Of a stretch of DNA of 9,606 nucleotides, positions 1 through 6,491 are shown piece by piece. The translations under genes were made by a program, and so were the position numbers. The notes beneath the pieces were generated by a model that was not told where the DNA came from, ran no database searches, and saw only the letters and a program-made list of their open reading frames with translations. Origin of the DNA: an uncultured Lachnospiraceae bacterium (GTDB lineage: Bacteria > Bacillota > Clostridia > Lachnospirales > Lachnospiraceae). Each line of letters opens with the position of its first letter. Position 1 is the stretch's first letter. The DNA is taken from NCBI GenBank assembly GCA_910585205.1, contig CAJUCC010000039.1:1-9606 (forward strand). The letters run 5' to 3'.

Positions 1-621
1 TCCCTCTACGCAGAGGGAGACTAGGTATTTCTTCCAATTCCAACAGCTTATTCCATATTTCAATCCACTCCCTCTACGCAGAGGGAGACTTATTGACAAG
101 GTGACAAGGGAGCCTATTATATATTTCAATCCACTCCCTCTACGCAGAGGGAGACTGGATACATAGCTTATACATCAAGCGTAATTATGATTTCAATCCA
201 CTCCCTCTACGCAGAGGGAGACTTTTACCGCCCCAAGAAATTTTATGATCTCCTCTATTTCAATCCACTCCCTCTACGCAGAGGGAGACCCGGAGATCCG
301 GAAAACTCTTCCAGCGCTGCCACATTTCAATCCACTCCCTCTACGCAGAGGGAGACTGTTATGGACGCTGAATACAAGAAAAGCCTTGGGATTTCAATCC
401 ACTCCCTCTACGCAGAGGGAGACATTGTCAAGGAGCAGGAAATAGCCGGAGTGGAAGATTTCAATCCACTCCCTCTACGCAGAGGGAGACCAAATCGGGA
501 GCAAAGTCAGACGCGGGCAATCATTTCAATCCACTCCCTCTACGCAGAGGGAGACGCAAGCTCCGTTCCATAGCGCGCTGCTTCTGCTATTTCAATCCAC
601 TCCCTCTACGCAGAGGGAGAC
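1..621 (-). CRISPR. Type I-C CRISPR array, nine full repeats plus one partial
   Basis: Nine identical 33-bp repeats lie at 57-89, 123-155, 190-222, 257-289, 324-356, 391-423, 458-490, 523-555 and 589-621. A 21-bp remnant of a tenth is at 1-21, cut by the window edge, so the array continues leftward. The nine spacers are 22-56 (35 bp), 90-122 (33), 156-189 (34), 223-256 (34), 290-323 (34), 357-390 (34), 424-457 (34), 491-522 (32) and 556-588 (33). On the minus strand each repeat ends in ATTGAAAT, the usual 3' end of I-C repeats, so crRNA is read on the minus strand, collinear with the cas genes. The leader-side end is 621, which makes spacer 556-588 the newest if acquisition is polarised. No repeat shows decay. 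I could not identify any spacer target by reading, and none matches elsewhere in the window by eye. Confidence 0.99.
589..621 (-). repeat. Leader-proximal CRISPR repeat with 8-bp hairpin
   Basis: Read on the minus strand, the repeat has a two-base 5' end (GT), a perfect 8-bp stem (CTCCCTCT paired with AGAGGGAG), a four-base loop (GCGT) and an 11-base tail TGGATTGAAAT. In characterised I-C systems Cas5c cuts at the 3' base of the stem and leaves an 11-nt 5' handle on the crRNA; the tail here has exactly that length. This copy borders the leader, so it should be the one duplicated during spacer acquisition. The stem-loop is seen directly; the cleavage site is inferred from the family. Confidence 0.95.
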
Positions 622-833
622 AGCAAAAATCAACAAAATTTTATATAGTAATCCAAAAAACATAGTAGAAAATACCAAATTGTATATTTCAAATACACAA
701 CAACACACCTGCAGGGCACATTATCCTCTTCCAAACTATCTGTCAGCAAGTGCGAATCTCCCGGAGATTCCATGTTCACTCCGCATTCGCACCCGCACCT
801 TTCCCCGGCAGGCTTTACTGCTTGCATAACCGT
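622..833 (-). promoter_or_regulatory. CRISPR leader between cas2 and the array
   Basis: This 212-bp stretch separates the cas2 stop from the first repeat and contains no supportable gene. Its array-proximal part (about 622-705) is strongly AT-rich and includes a TATATAAA-like run near 639-646 on the minus strand and an AAAATTTT palindrome; this is the likely place for the array promoter and for Cas1-Cas2 recognition. I could not fix a convincing -35/-10 pair. The cas2-proximal part (about 706-833) is more GC-rich and holds overlapping inverted repeats at 750-792. Leader identity rests on its position at the correct end of the array, its AT-rich composition and the absence of coding signal. 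The promoter itself is inferred. Confidence 0.85.
750..792 (-). repeat. Overlapping inverted repeats in the leader
   Basis: Two inverted repeats share bases. The outer pair has 8-bp perfect arms, GTGCGAAT at 750-757 and ATTCGCAC at 785-792, with a 27-base loop. The inner one is GAATCTC at 754-760 and GAGATTC at 764-770, with a three-base centre. Bases 754-757 are needed by both, so in RNA the two hairpins could not form together. The arrangement could be an RNA switch in cas2-to-array read-through transcripts or a DNA protein-binding site. Neither has a poly-U tail on the minus strand, so a simple terminator is unlikely. The pairing is seen; the role is unknown. Confidence 0.6.
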
Positions 834-1124
834 TCAGAAAATGAGTGTTTCCGTGACGTCAAAGCCGGACTTTACACCGATATGTTCCACTTTGTTTTTA
901 TAGTGATTTCCCAGATAGTATAACCGCAGGCTGTCCTTACTTTTATCAATTAAACTTTCCAATATGGCTTTTACTTCCCGGCATTTTGCGGCATCCATAT
1001 GGCATTCAAATACGGAATTTTGTACCCGCTGTCCATAATTGACACACTGCCGGGCCACTTTTCGGAGACGCCTGCAACCGTCCGCAGATGTCGTATCCAC
1101 ATCATATGTGATAAGTACAAGCAA
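834..1124 (-). CDS. cas2: CRISPR-associated protein Cas2 (type I-C)
   Basis: Cas2 is the small ferredoxin-fold dimer that, with two Cas1 dimers, forms the spacer integrase. The 96-aa product starts MLVLITYDVDT, the usual Cas2 first beta strand carrying the conserved Asp (D8), followed by RRLRKVARQCVNYGQRVQNSVFEC, shown here only as the region of residues 19-41 typical of I-C Cas2. The start is a TTG at 1124-1122: a stop codon lies two codons upstream, and there is no in-frame ATG before residue 43. A GGGGTGA sequence (1131-1137) sits six bases before it and serves as the ribosome site. The gene follows cas1 after 47 bp and is the last gene before the leader. It is intact and of normal length. 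Confidence 0.97.
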   Translation of the reverse strand: MLVLITYDVDTTSADGCRRLRKVARQCVNYGQRVQNSVFECHMDAAKCREVKAILESLIDKSKDSLRLYYLGNHYKNKVEHIGVKSGFDVTETLIF

Positions 1125-1171
1125 CCGCTGTCACCCCTTTCCACCCTTTTTTGTTATCATTGCATACATGG

Positions 1172-2203
1172 TTATTTCCAGAAAAACGGCGGGTATTCAT
1201 CGAGATCACCGCGCAAATGCCTTGCCAGAAGCAGTGCCTGCACATAGGGAACCATCCCCCATTCTATCTTTTCATTCAAAAAAGGATGGGTAATCATCTC
1301 CTGTTTTTTCTCCTGCCAGGCAGCGAGAAACGCCTTTCTGGCATTATCATGCATCAAAACCGCGCCGTTCTCTTTTCGGAAAAAATCTTTTTCACGGACT
1401 ACTTTTTTATTTATCAGTGTCAACACAAATCTGTCACCCATCACCGACCGCATTTCCTCCACCATGTCAAGCGCCAGCGACTTTCTTCCCGGCTTGTCCG
1501 TGTGAAAAAATCCCACATAGGGATCCAGGCCGACCGTCTCCAGCGCGCCTGCACACATGGAAGTCAGCAATGTATATACAAAGGAAAGCATTGCGTTCAC
1601 CGCGTCCGTCGGCGGTCTTCGATTTCTGCCATGAAAGGAAAAGGCATCTTTTTGCTGCAAGATCAAATCGTCGAAGCAGGAAAAGTAAACAGACGCCGCC
1701 TCTCCCTCAAACCCGCGCAGCGCAGCGGCATCCTCACAGGTTCTGATCTTTTTTAAGGACTGCGCCAGAAACGCAGATTTTCCTTTGAGCTTTTCCGCAT
1801 CCAGCCGAGCCGGATAGTCTCTTGCGGCTCTCTCCAGAATCCATCTTGCATTATAGACTTTACCCGCAATGCAGTTTCTGGCTATTTTGATACTGCTGCC
1901 GGTGTTGTCACTGACACGAAACTGTTCTTTGCGAAGCGTTACATTCCCATACACTTCGCCTGTCACCCGTGCAATAAACCTTCCGTTTCCGCTCAGAAAC
2001 GTCAGACCGATATGCCGCTGTGCACACGCCCCCATCAATGCCGGGCTTGCCCCGGTATAACCGCACGTCACAATCGCTTCCAGATTGTGCAGGGGAACCC
2101 TGCCCACTTCCTCGTCTTTTTCCAGAACCACGACATTCTCGCCATCCAGGGAGAGATAACGGCTGGGTGATGTTATGTAAAGCGTATTTAACAATCTTTT
2201 CAA
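1172..2203 (-). CDS. cas1: CRISPR-associated endonuclease/integrase Cas1 (type I-C)
   Basis: Cas1 is the metal-dependent nuclease-integrase that inserts prespacers at the leader end of the array with Cas2. The 343-aa product starts MKRLLNTLYITSP, the standard I-C Cas1 N-terminus. Predicted metal ligands are visible: E166 in GFEGEAAS, H234 in GFFHTDKPGR and D246 in SLALDMVEEMR. The chosen start is TTG at 2203-2201, preceded at six bases by AAGGAG (2210-2215). An in-frame GTG at 2221, overlapping the cas4 stop by four bases, would add six residues but has no ribosome site and makes the protein longer than the family norm. No in-frame ATG exists near the N-terminus. The gene is intact and lies between cas4 and cas2 as the core of the adaptation module. 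Confidence 0.97.
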   Translation of the reverse strand: MKRLLNTLYITSPSRYLSLDGENVVVLEKDEEVGRVPLHNLEAIVTCGYTGASPALMGACAQRHIGLTFLSGNGRFIARVTGEVYGNVTLRKEQFRVSDNTGSSIKIARNCIAGKVYNARWILERAARDYPARLDAEKLKGKSAFLAQSLKKIRTCEDAAALRGFEGEAASVYFSCFDDLILQQKDAFSFHGRNRRPPTDAVNAMLSFVYTLLTSMCAGALETVGLDPYVGFFHTDKPGRKSLALDMVEEMRSVMGDRFVLTLINKKVVREKDFFRKENGAVLMHDNARKAFLAAWQEKKQEMITHPFLNEKIEWGMVPYVQALLLARHLRGDLDEYPPFFWK

Positions 2204-2209
2204 TTTCCG

Positions 2210-2215
2210 CTCCTT
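2210..2215 (-). promoter_or_regulatory. Ribosome binding site that sets the cas1 start
   Basis: AAGGAG on the minus strand lies six bases before the TTG at 2203-2201. It falls downstream of the alternative GTG start at 2221, which argues for the TTG. It overlaps no upstream coding sequence, since cas4 ends at 2218. Confidence 0.75.
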
Positions 2216-2217
2216 CG

Positions 2218-2898
2218 TCACTGCCGTATTTTATACGGCTGTATCTCTTCCTGCACATGCGCGTCCACATAGCTCTGCGCCGATTTCTTTTTTCCCAGAA
2301 CGGGCAGGCACAGATCTTTCAGGGAGCATGCCTGACAGCCCTTGTTCCATTTGGCCTTGGGCGTATATTTTCTGCGAAAATAATCATGCATTTCCCGCAG
2401 TGTATCCCTGACCTCATCCCGTATTTCCTGCGTCAGCGCAATCTTTTCCCTGTGGCGCGTCTCCCCGTAATAAAGATACCCATACGGAATCTCACAGCAC
2501 AGCATTTCTTCCAGACACATCCCCTGCGCCGCCATCTGCAGAATATCCACATGGCTGCTCTTTGGTTTTCCTTTTTTATATTCGACCGGTATCACATCAT
2601 ACCGGCCGTCGTAACCCTGCAGAGAAATTCCCTCCTCGCAGCGGTGAAATTCCACAATATCGCACTCCCCGCTGATGCCCAGTTCCCGGGAACTCACCGG
2701 CATGGCGCGCGAGATGATTATATCCCCTCGTTTTTCCCGGCTCGTGACAGTATGTGCCTTCTCATGGAGCAGCCTGCCTTCCACCGTCCTCACATTTTCC
2801 GCCCACTGCAGTTCAATATGTACCAGCGCCCACTGCCGTCTGCAAAAAGCGAAATGCTGAATCCCGGATAATTGCAGATATTCTTCCTCCTCATACAA
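2218..2898 (-). CDS. cas4: CRISPR-associated exonuclease Cas4 (type I-C, RecB-like, 4Fe-4S)
   Basis: Cas4 trims prespacer ends and helps select PAM-bearing prespacers of correct orientation, working with Cas1-Cas2. The 226-aa product shows the RecB-type nuclease core: H45 (LLHEKAH), D80 (SGECDIVEF), and E106 and K108 (PVEYKKGK). The four cysteines that bind the Fe-S cluster are C19 (FAFCRRQW), C188, C191 and C197 (NKGCQACSLKDLC). The start is placed at TTG 2898-2896: it gives the usual N-terminus (YEEEEYLQLSGIQHFAFCRRQW), overlaps the cas7 stop by eight bases and has GGAGG nine bases upstream. In-frame ATGs at 2958 and 2937 would extend it into cas7 but lack ribosome sites. The gene is intact. 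Confidence 0.96.
   Translation of the reverse strand: MYEEEEYLQLSGIQHFAFCRRQWALVHIELQWAENVRTVEGRLLHEKAHTVTSREKRGDIIISRAMPVSSRELGISGECDIVEFHRCEEGISLQGYDGRYDVIPVEYKKGKPKSSHVDILQMAAQGMCLEEMLCCEIPYGYLYYGETRHREKIALTQEIRDEVRDTLREMHDYFRRKYTPKAKWNKGCQACSLKDLCLPVLGKKKSAQSYVDAHVQEEIQPYKIRQ
2223..2239 (-). repeat. Hairpin at the cas4/cas1 junction
   Basis: A perfect 7-bp inverted repeat (GCCGTAT and ATACGGC around a three-base centre) is encoded in the last codons of cas4, two codons from its stop. In the transcript it ends seven bases before the cas1 ribosome site (2210-2215). It has no U-tract, so it is not an intrinsic terminator. It could affect cas1 translation, mRNA processing or stability, or it could be chance. 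The pairing is seen directly; any function is inference. Confidence 0.5.
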
Positions 2899-3748
2899 AG
2901 TCGTATACCTCCGGCTCTGCGCAGCCCGGATCCTCATATGTGATCTCATAGTCCGCAAAGGAAGCCGGCCTGTCCGTTTTGGGCCGTATCTTCACACTCC
3001 TGTGCACCCTTGCGGAAGAAACCGCCGGCATCTTTTCCGCATGCTGCCACCAGTAAAGCCGGCAGACTTCCATACTGCCTTCCGGACGTGCGGAAGACGC
3101 GTCATTTTCATACAAGGTCTTCAGCGCTTCCCGCAACAGGTCCGCATCTTCCTGTGAAAATCCTGTCTTTTCGGCCAACTGCACATTGACGCTGCCCTTG
3201 ATGACATACAGGCCGAAACCGATCCGATGTTTGGTTCCCATCGTATCGGACGCCTTACCGTCTTTGCTGTCCGCACTGTTGACGCTTTTCGTAATCTGCA
3301 TGCTGATAATGTCCACCGGCTGTACGCTTACCGCCTGATGTATGGAAACGGGCCCCCGCACGCCGAGCGAAACCTCGCTCCCCTTAAAGGCAAATACCTG
3401 ACCGAAGCTCCTGACATCCAGCCATTCCTCACAGGCAATCCGGGCACAGCACTCGCGGTTCGCCTTCTTTCCTTTTTTCATCTCTTCCTGTAACGCTGCA
3501 CTGCCTTCCGCCCGTTCTTTCAGGCTTCCGAAACCGTCGTCCGCCCGATCATCGGACTTGACAAAAATCTGCTGCCCCATATCCTGCCAGCGGTTGCGGA
3601 TTTTCCGTTTGATGCAGACATCGGAAATCTCCCCGTATCCTTCAAAATTCTCCCTCGGCCGGTTCCCGTTCAAAGGATCACCGTTCGGATTCGCATTGGA
3701 AACCGCCACAAGCGCCAGAAAGTCAATTTTTCCCTGTAATTCACGCAT
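2891..3748 (-). CDS. cas7: Cascade backbone protein Cas7 (Csd2, type I-C)
   Basis: Cas7 polymerises along the crRNA to form the Cascade backbone, with several copies per complex. The 285-aa product begins MRELQGKIDFLALVAVSNAN and carries the Csd2 signature NANPNGDPLNGNRPR at residues 18-32, then ISDVCIKRKIRNRW (41-54) and a central VRSFGQVFAFKG segment (112-123). The start at ATG 3748-3746 overlaps the cas8c stop by eight bases (ATGCGTGA) and has AGGAGG nine bases upstream at 3758-3763. A longer in-frame ATG at 3784 would add 12 residues not seen in the family and lies deeper within cas8c. The gene is intact, of normal length, and overlaps cas4 by eight bases downstream. Confidence 0.97.
   Translation of the reverse strand: MRELQGKIDFLALVAVSNANPNGDPLNGNRPRENFEGYGEISDVCIKRKIRNRWQDMGQQIFVKSDDRADDGFGSLKERAEGSAALQEEMKKGKKANRECCARIACEEWLDVRSFGQVFAFKGSEVSLGVRGPVSIHQAVSVQPVDIISMQITKSVNSADSKDGKASDTMGTKHRIGFGLYVIKGSVNVQLAEKTGFSQEDADLLREALKTLYENDASSARPEGSMEVCRLYWWQHAEKMPAVSSARVHRSVKIRPKTDRPASFADYEITYEDPGCAEPEVYDFV
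2908..2912 (-). promoter_or_regulatory. Ribosome binding site that sets the cas4 TTG start
   Basis: GGAGG on the minus strand is located within the last codons of cas7, nine bases before the TTG at 2898-2896. It supports the shorter cas4 over the upstream ATG starts at 2937 and 2958. Confidence 0.75.
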
Positions 3749-4127
3749 CGTTACGCTCCTCCTCTTTTTTCTTTCGCAGATCATATGCCTGATTGTGAAA
3801 TCCCAACAGATACAGCCCGCTCAAGGCTTTATCATCTTCATAGTCTTCCATCGCAAACCGGCTGCAGATTTCATCCAACAATTTTACATACGTGAGCCGT
3901 TCTGCCATACCCAGCCGAACGAGATACGGTTCCAGCTTTTCTTCTATCAATTTCCATGTGCGGTATGGGTGCTGCGAAAACGCGCACATATACCGCTTTG
4001 CATTGGTCTGCCTCCCCTTATCCCCCTTATCGTCCTTCTCATAAGTCCGATACTCGATCCGGTCTGCCAGCGCCAGCAGACGGCCGTACAGATAGTCTCT
4101 CCTGGTACACGCCTCATCCAAAGCCAT
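3741..4127 (-). CDS. cas11c: Cascade small subunit Cas11c from an internal start in cas8c
   Basis: In studied I-C systems a separate small subunit, Cas11c, is translated from within cas8c in the same frame and lines the belly of Cascade. Here ATG 4127-4125 (Met538 of Cas8c) has a consensus AGGAGG at 4136-4141, eight bases upstream, and would yield a 128-aa helical protein beginning MALDEACTRRDYLYGRLL and sharing the Cas8c stop. The size and the YLYGRLLALADRIEY start region fit what is known of Cas11c. The site is seen directly; its use here is inferred from the family. Standard gene callers would miss it because it is nested in frame. Confidence 0.85.
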   Translation of the reverse strand: MALDEACTRRDYLYGRLLALADRIEYRTYEKDDKGDKGRQTNAKRYMCAFSQHPYRTWKLIEEKLEPYLVRLGMAERLTYVKLLDEICSRFAMEDYEDDKALSGLYLLGFHNQAYDLRKKKEEERNDA

Positions 4128-5738
4128 CGTCCATTCCTCCTCATATCTTTTTTTGTATTGTTGTCTGACCAGCGAACAGGCCAGCGACAGAATCCGCTCC
4201 CACACAAACCGGCTGTGAAACGACATCGGGGAAGATGCGCGCCGCACCGCCAGCCTGACCATATCTTCCGGCACTTCCCGCCTCTCCAGGATACAGGGCA
4301 TCCACCGTTTCACCACGTCTTTATAACATTCCTCTTTCCCCCTCATGGAAAGATACCCGTCCTGTTCCGTGCCATACAGCAGTTCCGCGGCGTCCCGTAT
4401 CCCCACCATGCCATAAAATGTAAGTGTTTCTTTGCCCTTATTACGTTTTTTCTGATGCCTCCAGCAACACCGCGCATGCCAGTCCTGAATCCGCTCCAGA
4501 TAACCGGAAGAAGCATACTCCCTGCATTCCAGCATTGCCAGCCGCCCCGTCGTGGCCGCGTCAAACATCATAATCATCGTTTTCGACGACGGCGGCAGCT
4601 TCGCGCCATATCCCCATACAGCGCGGCGAAAACGTACCGCCTCTGCGGCACCGGTCTGAGACATCGTTTCATCTTCCGTATCATTCACCTCCACCTCTGC
4701 GTCCGGGTCGTCTTCCTCAGAATCGTACGCATCTGCGTCTGCTGCTTTTCTTTCGAACTCGATCAAATCCGTTTCGATCTCATCCGCGCCCTTTTGCCAT
4801 CCGGGAATATACTCCAGATTCGATTCCCATGTGACAAAATACAGACTGTCGAAATGGCTGCCCTGCTTACGTATGATCCACTTCAGGGCATTGTGCGCTT
4901 TCTGAGAGTCCTCGTATCCGATGACAAACGCTTCCTCCTTATTGGCAAAGCGCCCTTTAAACGTAAAATTGGACGTATCGTTGCAGGAGATCAGCTTCGC
5001 GCCGTCACCGTCGTTACGAATTTTCCTCGGCTGCAGATAGGAAGGTTTCATCCGCCTGCCGGTTAAGTACGACAGTTCCTCCCCGCCTTCCTGCGCTCTG
5101 CAGTATGCGATATAACACTGCTGCAAAGTCCTGTCTTTCCAGCACTCCGCATAGTACCGGCCGTCGGTATCTTCCAGCATATTCTTCCATTCCGTCTCGT
5201 TGTCCTCCACCCGGAAACGCACGACCGCGTCCGGCTGTGCAACACCGCCGATTTTCGGCTCATCCGGAACTTTGCCCGCCGCATCCGGCTTCAGCACATT
5301 TCCCCGAATCAGATCTTCCATCAGGGTGCCTTGCTGCAAATAAGAATAAATGGCTGCTGTTTTGTCATGACGATGCGCAGAGTGTACCCACCCTCCCAGT
5401 TGTTCCATATACAGACGATGGTTTTCACTGCAGTCCTTACCGTATGTATACCGGCCATAATCACCCGCTGCATATTTCAGACCGTCGCAGAGCGGATGCG
5501 GCTCAACCCCCGCCGTCCTGCTGGCCGATTTTTCCGTCACCGGAATCAAGGTCTGTTTGTCTTCCGGCGCGACCGCTTCGGCGGTTATGAAATTTCCGGC
5601 TTTATCGACCGTCACCGTAATATGTGCATTGACTGTTGTATGGTAAAGCGGAAGCAGCAGTTCCGTTTCCGCGCTCACCCTGCCGGCCTCGGCCGCATTC
5701 CTTTCATACAGATCATGCAGTTCCGCAATCCAGTTCAT
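3741..5738 (-). CDS. cas8c: Cascade large subunit Cas8c (Csd1, type I-C)
   Basis: Cas8c recognises the PAM and anchors the non-target strand in I-C Cascade. The 665-aa product starts MNWIAELHDLYERN and ends with the Csd1-type segment GLYLLGFHNQAYDLRKKK. The N-terminal two-thirds is the large-subunit body. Residues 538-665 form the helical small-subunit region (YLYGRLLALADRIEY, YLVRLG), which is also made separately as Cas11c. Residues about 331-357 are a run dominated by Asp and Glu, probably a flexible linker; the protein is somewhat longer than the roughly 600 aa common for the family. The start ATG overlaps the cas5c stop as ATGA and has AAGGTGA six bases upstream (5745-5751). No frameshift is seen. 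Confidence 0.96.
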   Translation of the reverse strand: MNWIAELHDLYERNAAEAGRVSAETELLLPLYHTTVNAHITVTVDKAGNFITAEAVAPEDKQTLIPVTEKSASRTAGVEPHPLCDGLKYAAGDYGRYTYGKDCSENHRLYMEQLGGWVHSAHRHDKTAAIYSYLQQGTLMEDLIRGNVLKPDAAGKVPDEPKIGGVAQPDAVVRFRVEDNETEWKNMLEDTDGRYYAECWKDRTLQQCYIAYCRAQEGGEELSYLTGRRMKPSYLQPRKIRNDGDGAKLISCNDTSNFTFKGRFANKEEAFVIGYEDSQKAHNALKWIIRKQGSHFDSLYFVTWESNLEYIPGWQKGADEIETDLIEFERKAADADAYDSEEDDPDAEVEVNDTEDETMSQTGAAEAVRFRRAVWGYGAKLPPSSKTMIMMFDAATTGRLAMLECREYASSGYLERIQDWHARCCWRHQKKRNKGKETLTFYGMVGIRDAAELLYGTEQDGYLSMRGKEECYKDVVKRWMPCILERREVPEDMVRLAVRRASSPMSFHSRFVWERILSLACSLVRQQYKKRYEEEWTMALDEACTRRDYLYGRLLALADRIEYRTYEKDDKGDKGRQTNAKRYMCAFSQHPYRTWKLIEEKLEPYLVRLGMAERLTYVKLLDEICSRFAMEDYEDDKALSGLYLLGFHNQAYDLRKKKEEERNDA
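3758..3763 (-). promoter_or_regulatory. Ribosome binding site of cas7 inside cas8c
   Basis: AGGAGG, encoded by the Glu codons near the cas8c C-terminus, lies nine bases before the cas7 ATG at 3748. A consensus site suits a product needed in multiple copies per complex, and it decides against the upstream start at 3784. Confidence 0.8.
4136..4141 (-). promoter_or_regulatory. Internal ribosome binding site for cas11c
   Basis: AGGAGG on the minus strand, encoded by the Glu codons of YEEEW (residues 532-536 of Cas8c), lies eight bases before the internal ATG at 4127. Its strength matches the cas7 site and is not needed for the Cas8c protein sequence alone, since other Glu codons were available. 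Confidence 0.8.
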
Positions 5739-6472
5739 TCTCTGTCACCTTCTTTTTCAAATTCCCGGAAACCACTGCAATTCTGACCGGTAAATTGTTT
5801 GATTTCCATCGCATGGATATGCCGCTTCTCTTTACATGCCTCCGGCGGCGGAAAGCTGACATACCCCTGCTGCATCACCGGCCGCCAGAAACGGACTGTC
5901 ATCCTGCCCCGGTCTTCTTCCAGAACCGCCTCGTCCGCATACGTGATACCATGATACATAAATCCCAAAGCCAGCTCCCCCGGTGTTTCGTCATACCATC
6001 CCCGGCCTTCCCCGAACACACACGGCTCTACATACCCCTGGCATTCCCTGGTCCCCAAAAAAATGTCACGTCTGCCGCCGCGTTCGATCATACGTCTGGC
6101 AATATTATGATGCTTGTGTTCATTTCGATCCTGCGCCAGTTCCGGCCGGTTTTCGTTCCATACAAAGTGCGCACGTATCTGATAGCAGACATCTTTTAAA
6201 TATGTATAATAGGACAGTTCATTTCCCCCGTTATAATGAATGGGGCGTATCGCTTTCGTCTCAGTCTGAATCGGATTCATAACCCGCATTTCATCAATGA
6301 CCCACATAATCGTCGGTTTCCAGTATACACTCTGCAAAATACCTTTAACGGCCTCATATGTGGGAATCTGATAGGAAAATTTCTCCCCGCCCACCCGTGT
6401 TATCGGATCGGCAAACAACGCATACGCGCCGCTGACCTGAAACATTACCGTATTTCTGTATTCCTCCCGCAA
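5735..6472 (-). CDS. cas5c: Cascade subunit and pre-crRNA endonuclease Cas5c (type I-C)
   Basis: In I-C systems Cas5c replaces Cas6: it cuts the repeat hairpin, holds the 11-nt crRNA 5' handle and caps Cascade. The 245-aa product starts MREEYRNTVMFQVSG and shows the family segment QIPTYEAVKGILQSVYWKP (35-53). Candidate catalytic residues are Y50, K120 and H121 (NEHKHHNIARR); they match the spacing of the Y46, K116 and H117 triad I recall for the Bacillus halodurans enzyme with a constant offset of four. The start is TTG 6472-6470, 19 bp after the cas3 stop, with purine-rich AGGAGG (6483-6488) and GGGAGGG (6478-6484) just upstream. A frame extension to ATG 6649 would overlap cas3 by about 158 bp and is not homologous. 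The cas8c start overlaps its stop by four bases. Confidence 0.95.
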   Translation of the reverse strand: MREEYRNTVMFQVSGAYALFADPITRVGGEKFSYQIPTYEAVKGILQSVYWKPTIMWVIDEMRVMNPIQTETKAIRPIHYNGGNELSYYTYLKDVCYQIRAHFVWNENRPELAQDRNEHKHHNIARRMIERGGRRDIFLGTRECQGYVEPCVFGEGRGWYDETPGELALGFMYHGITYADEAVLEEDRGRMTVRFWRPVMQQGYVSFPPPEACKEKRHIHAMEIKQFTGQNCSGFREFEKEGDRE

Positions 6473-6491
6473 GATTTCCCTCCCTCCTCGC

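Noticed and set aside
187..573. Plus-strand open frame across the array with repeated ISIHSLYAEGD and FNPLPLRRGR peptides
   Set aside because: The periodic peptides are translations of the CRISPR repeat in different frames; there is no ribosome site and the strand is opposite to array transcription.
754..770. Inner leader palindrome as a terminator for the cas operon
   Set aside because: No run of U follows it on the minus strand and the three-base centre lies within a larger competing repeat.
630..827. 65-aa minus-strand open frame filling the leader
   Set aside because: It starts seven bases after cas2 without a ribosome site, has no family resemblance, and its region is explained by the leader.
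1131..1169. A 12-codon minus-strand frame between cas1 and cas2 that ends at the cas2 ribosome site
   Set aside because: It has no ribosome site of its own and the peptide is low-complexity; it could be chance in a 47-bp gap.
3558..5066. 502-aa plus-strand open frame antisense to cas8c and cas7
   Set aside because: Composition is Pro/Arg/His/Phe-rich as expected of a codon-bias shadow, no recognisable domain is present, and the opposite strand encodes well-supported Cas proteins.
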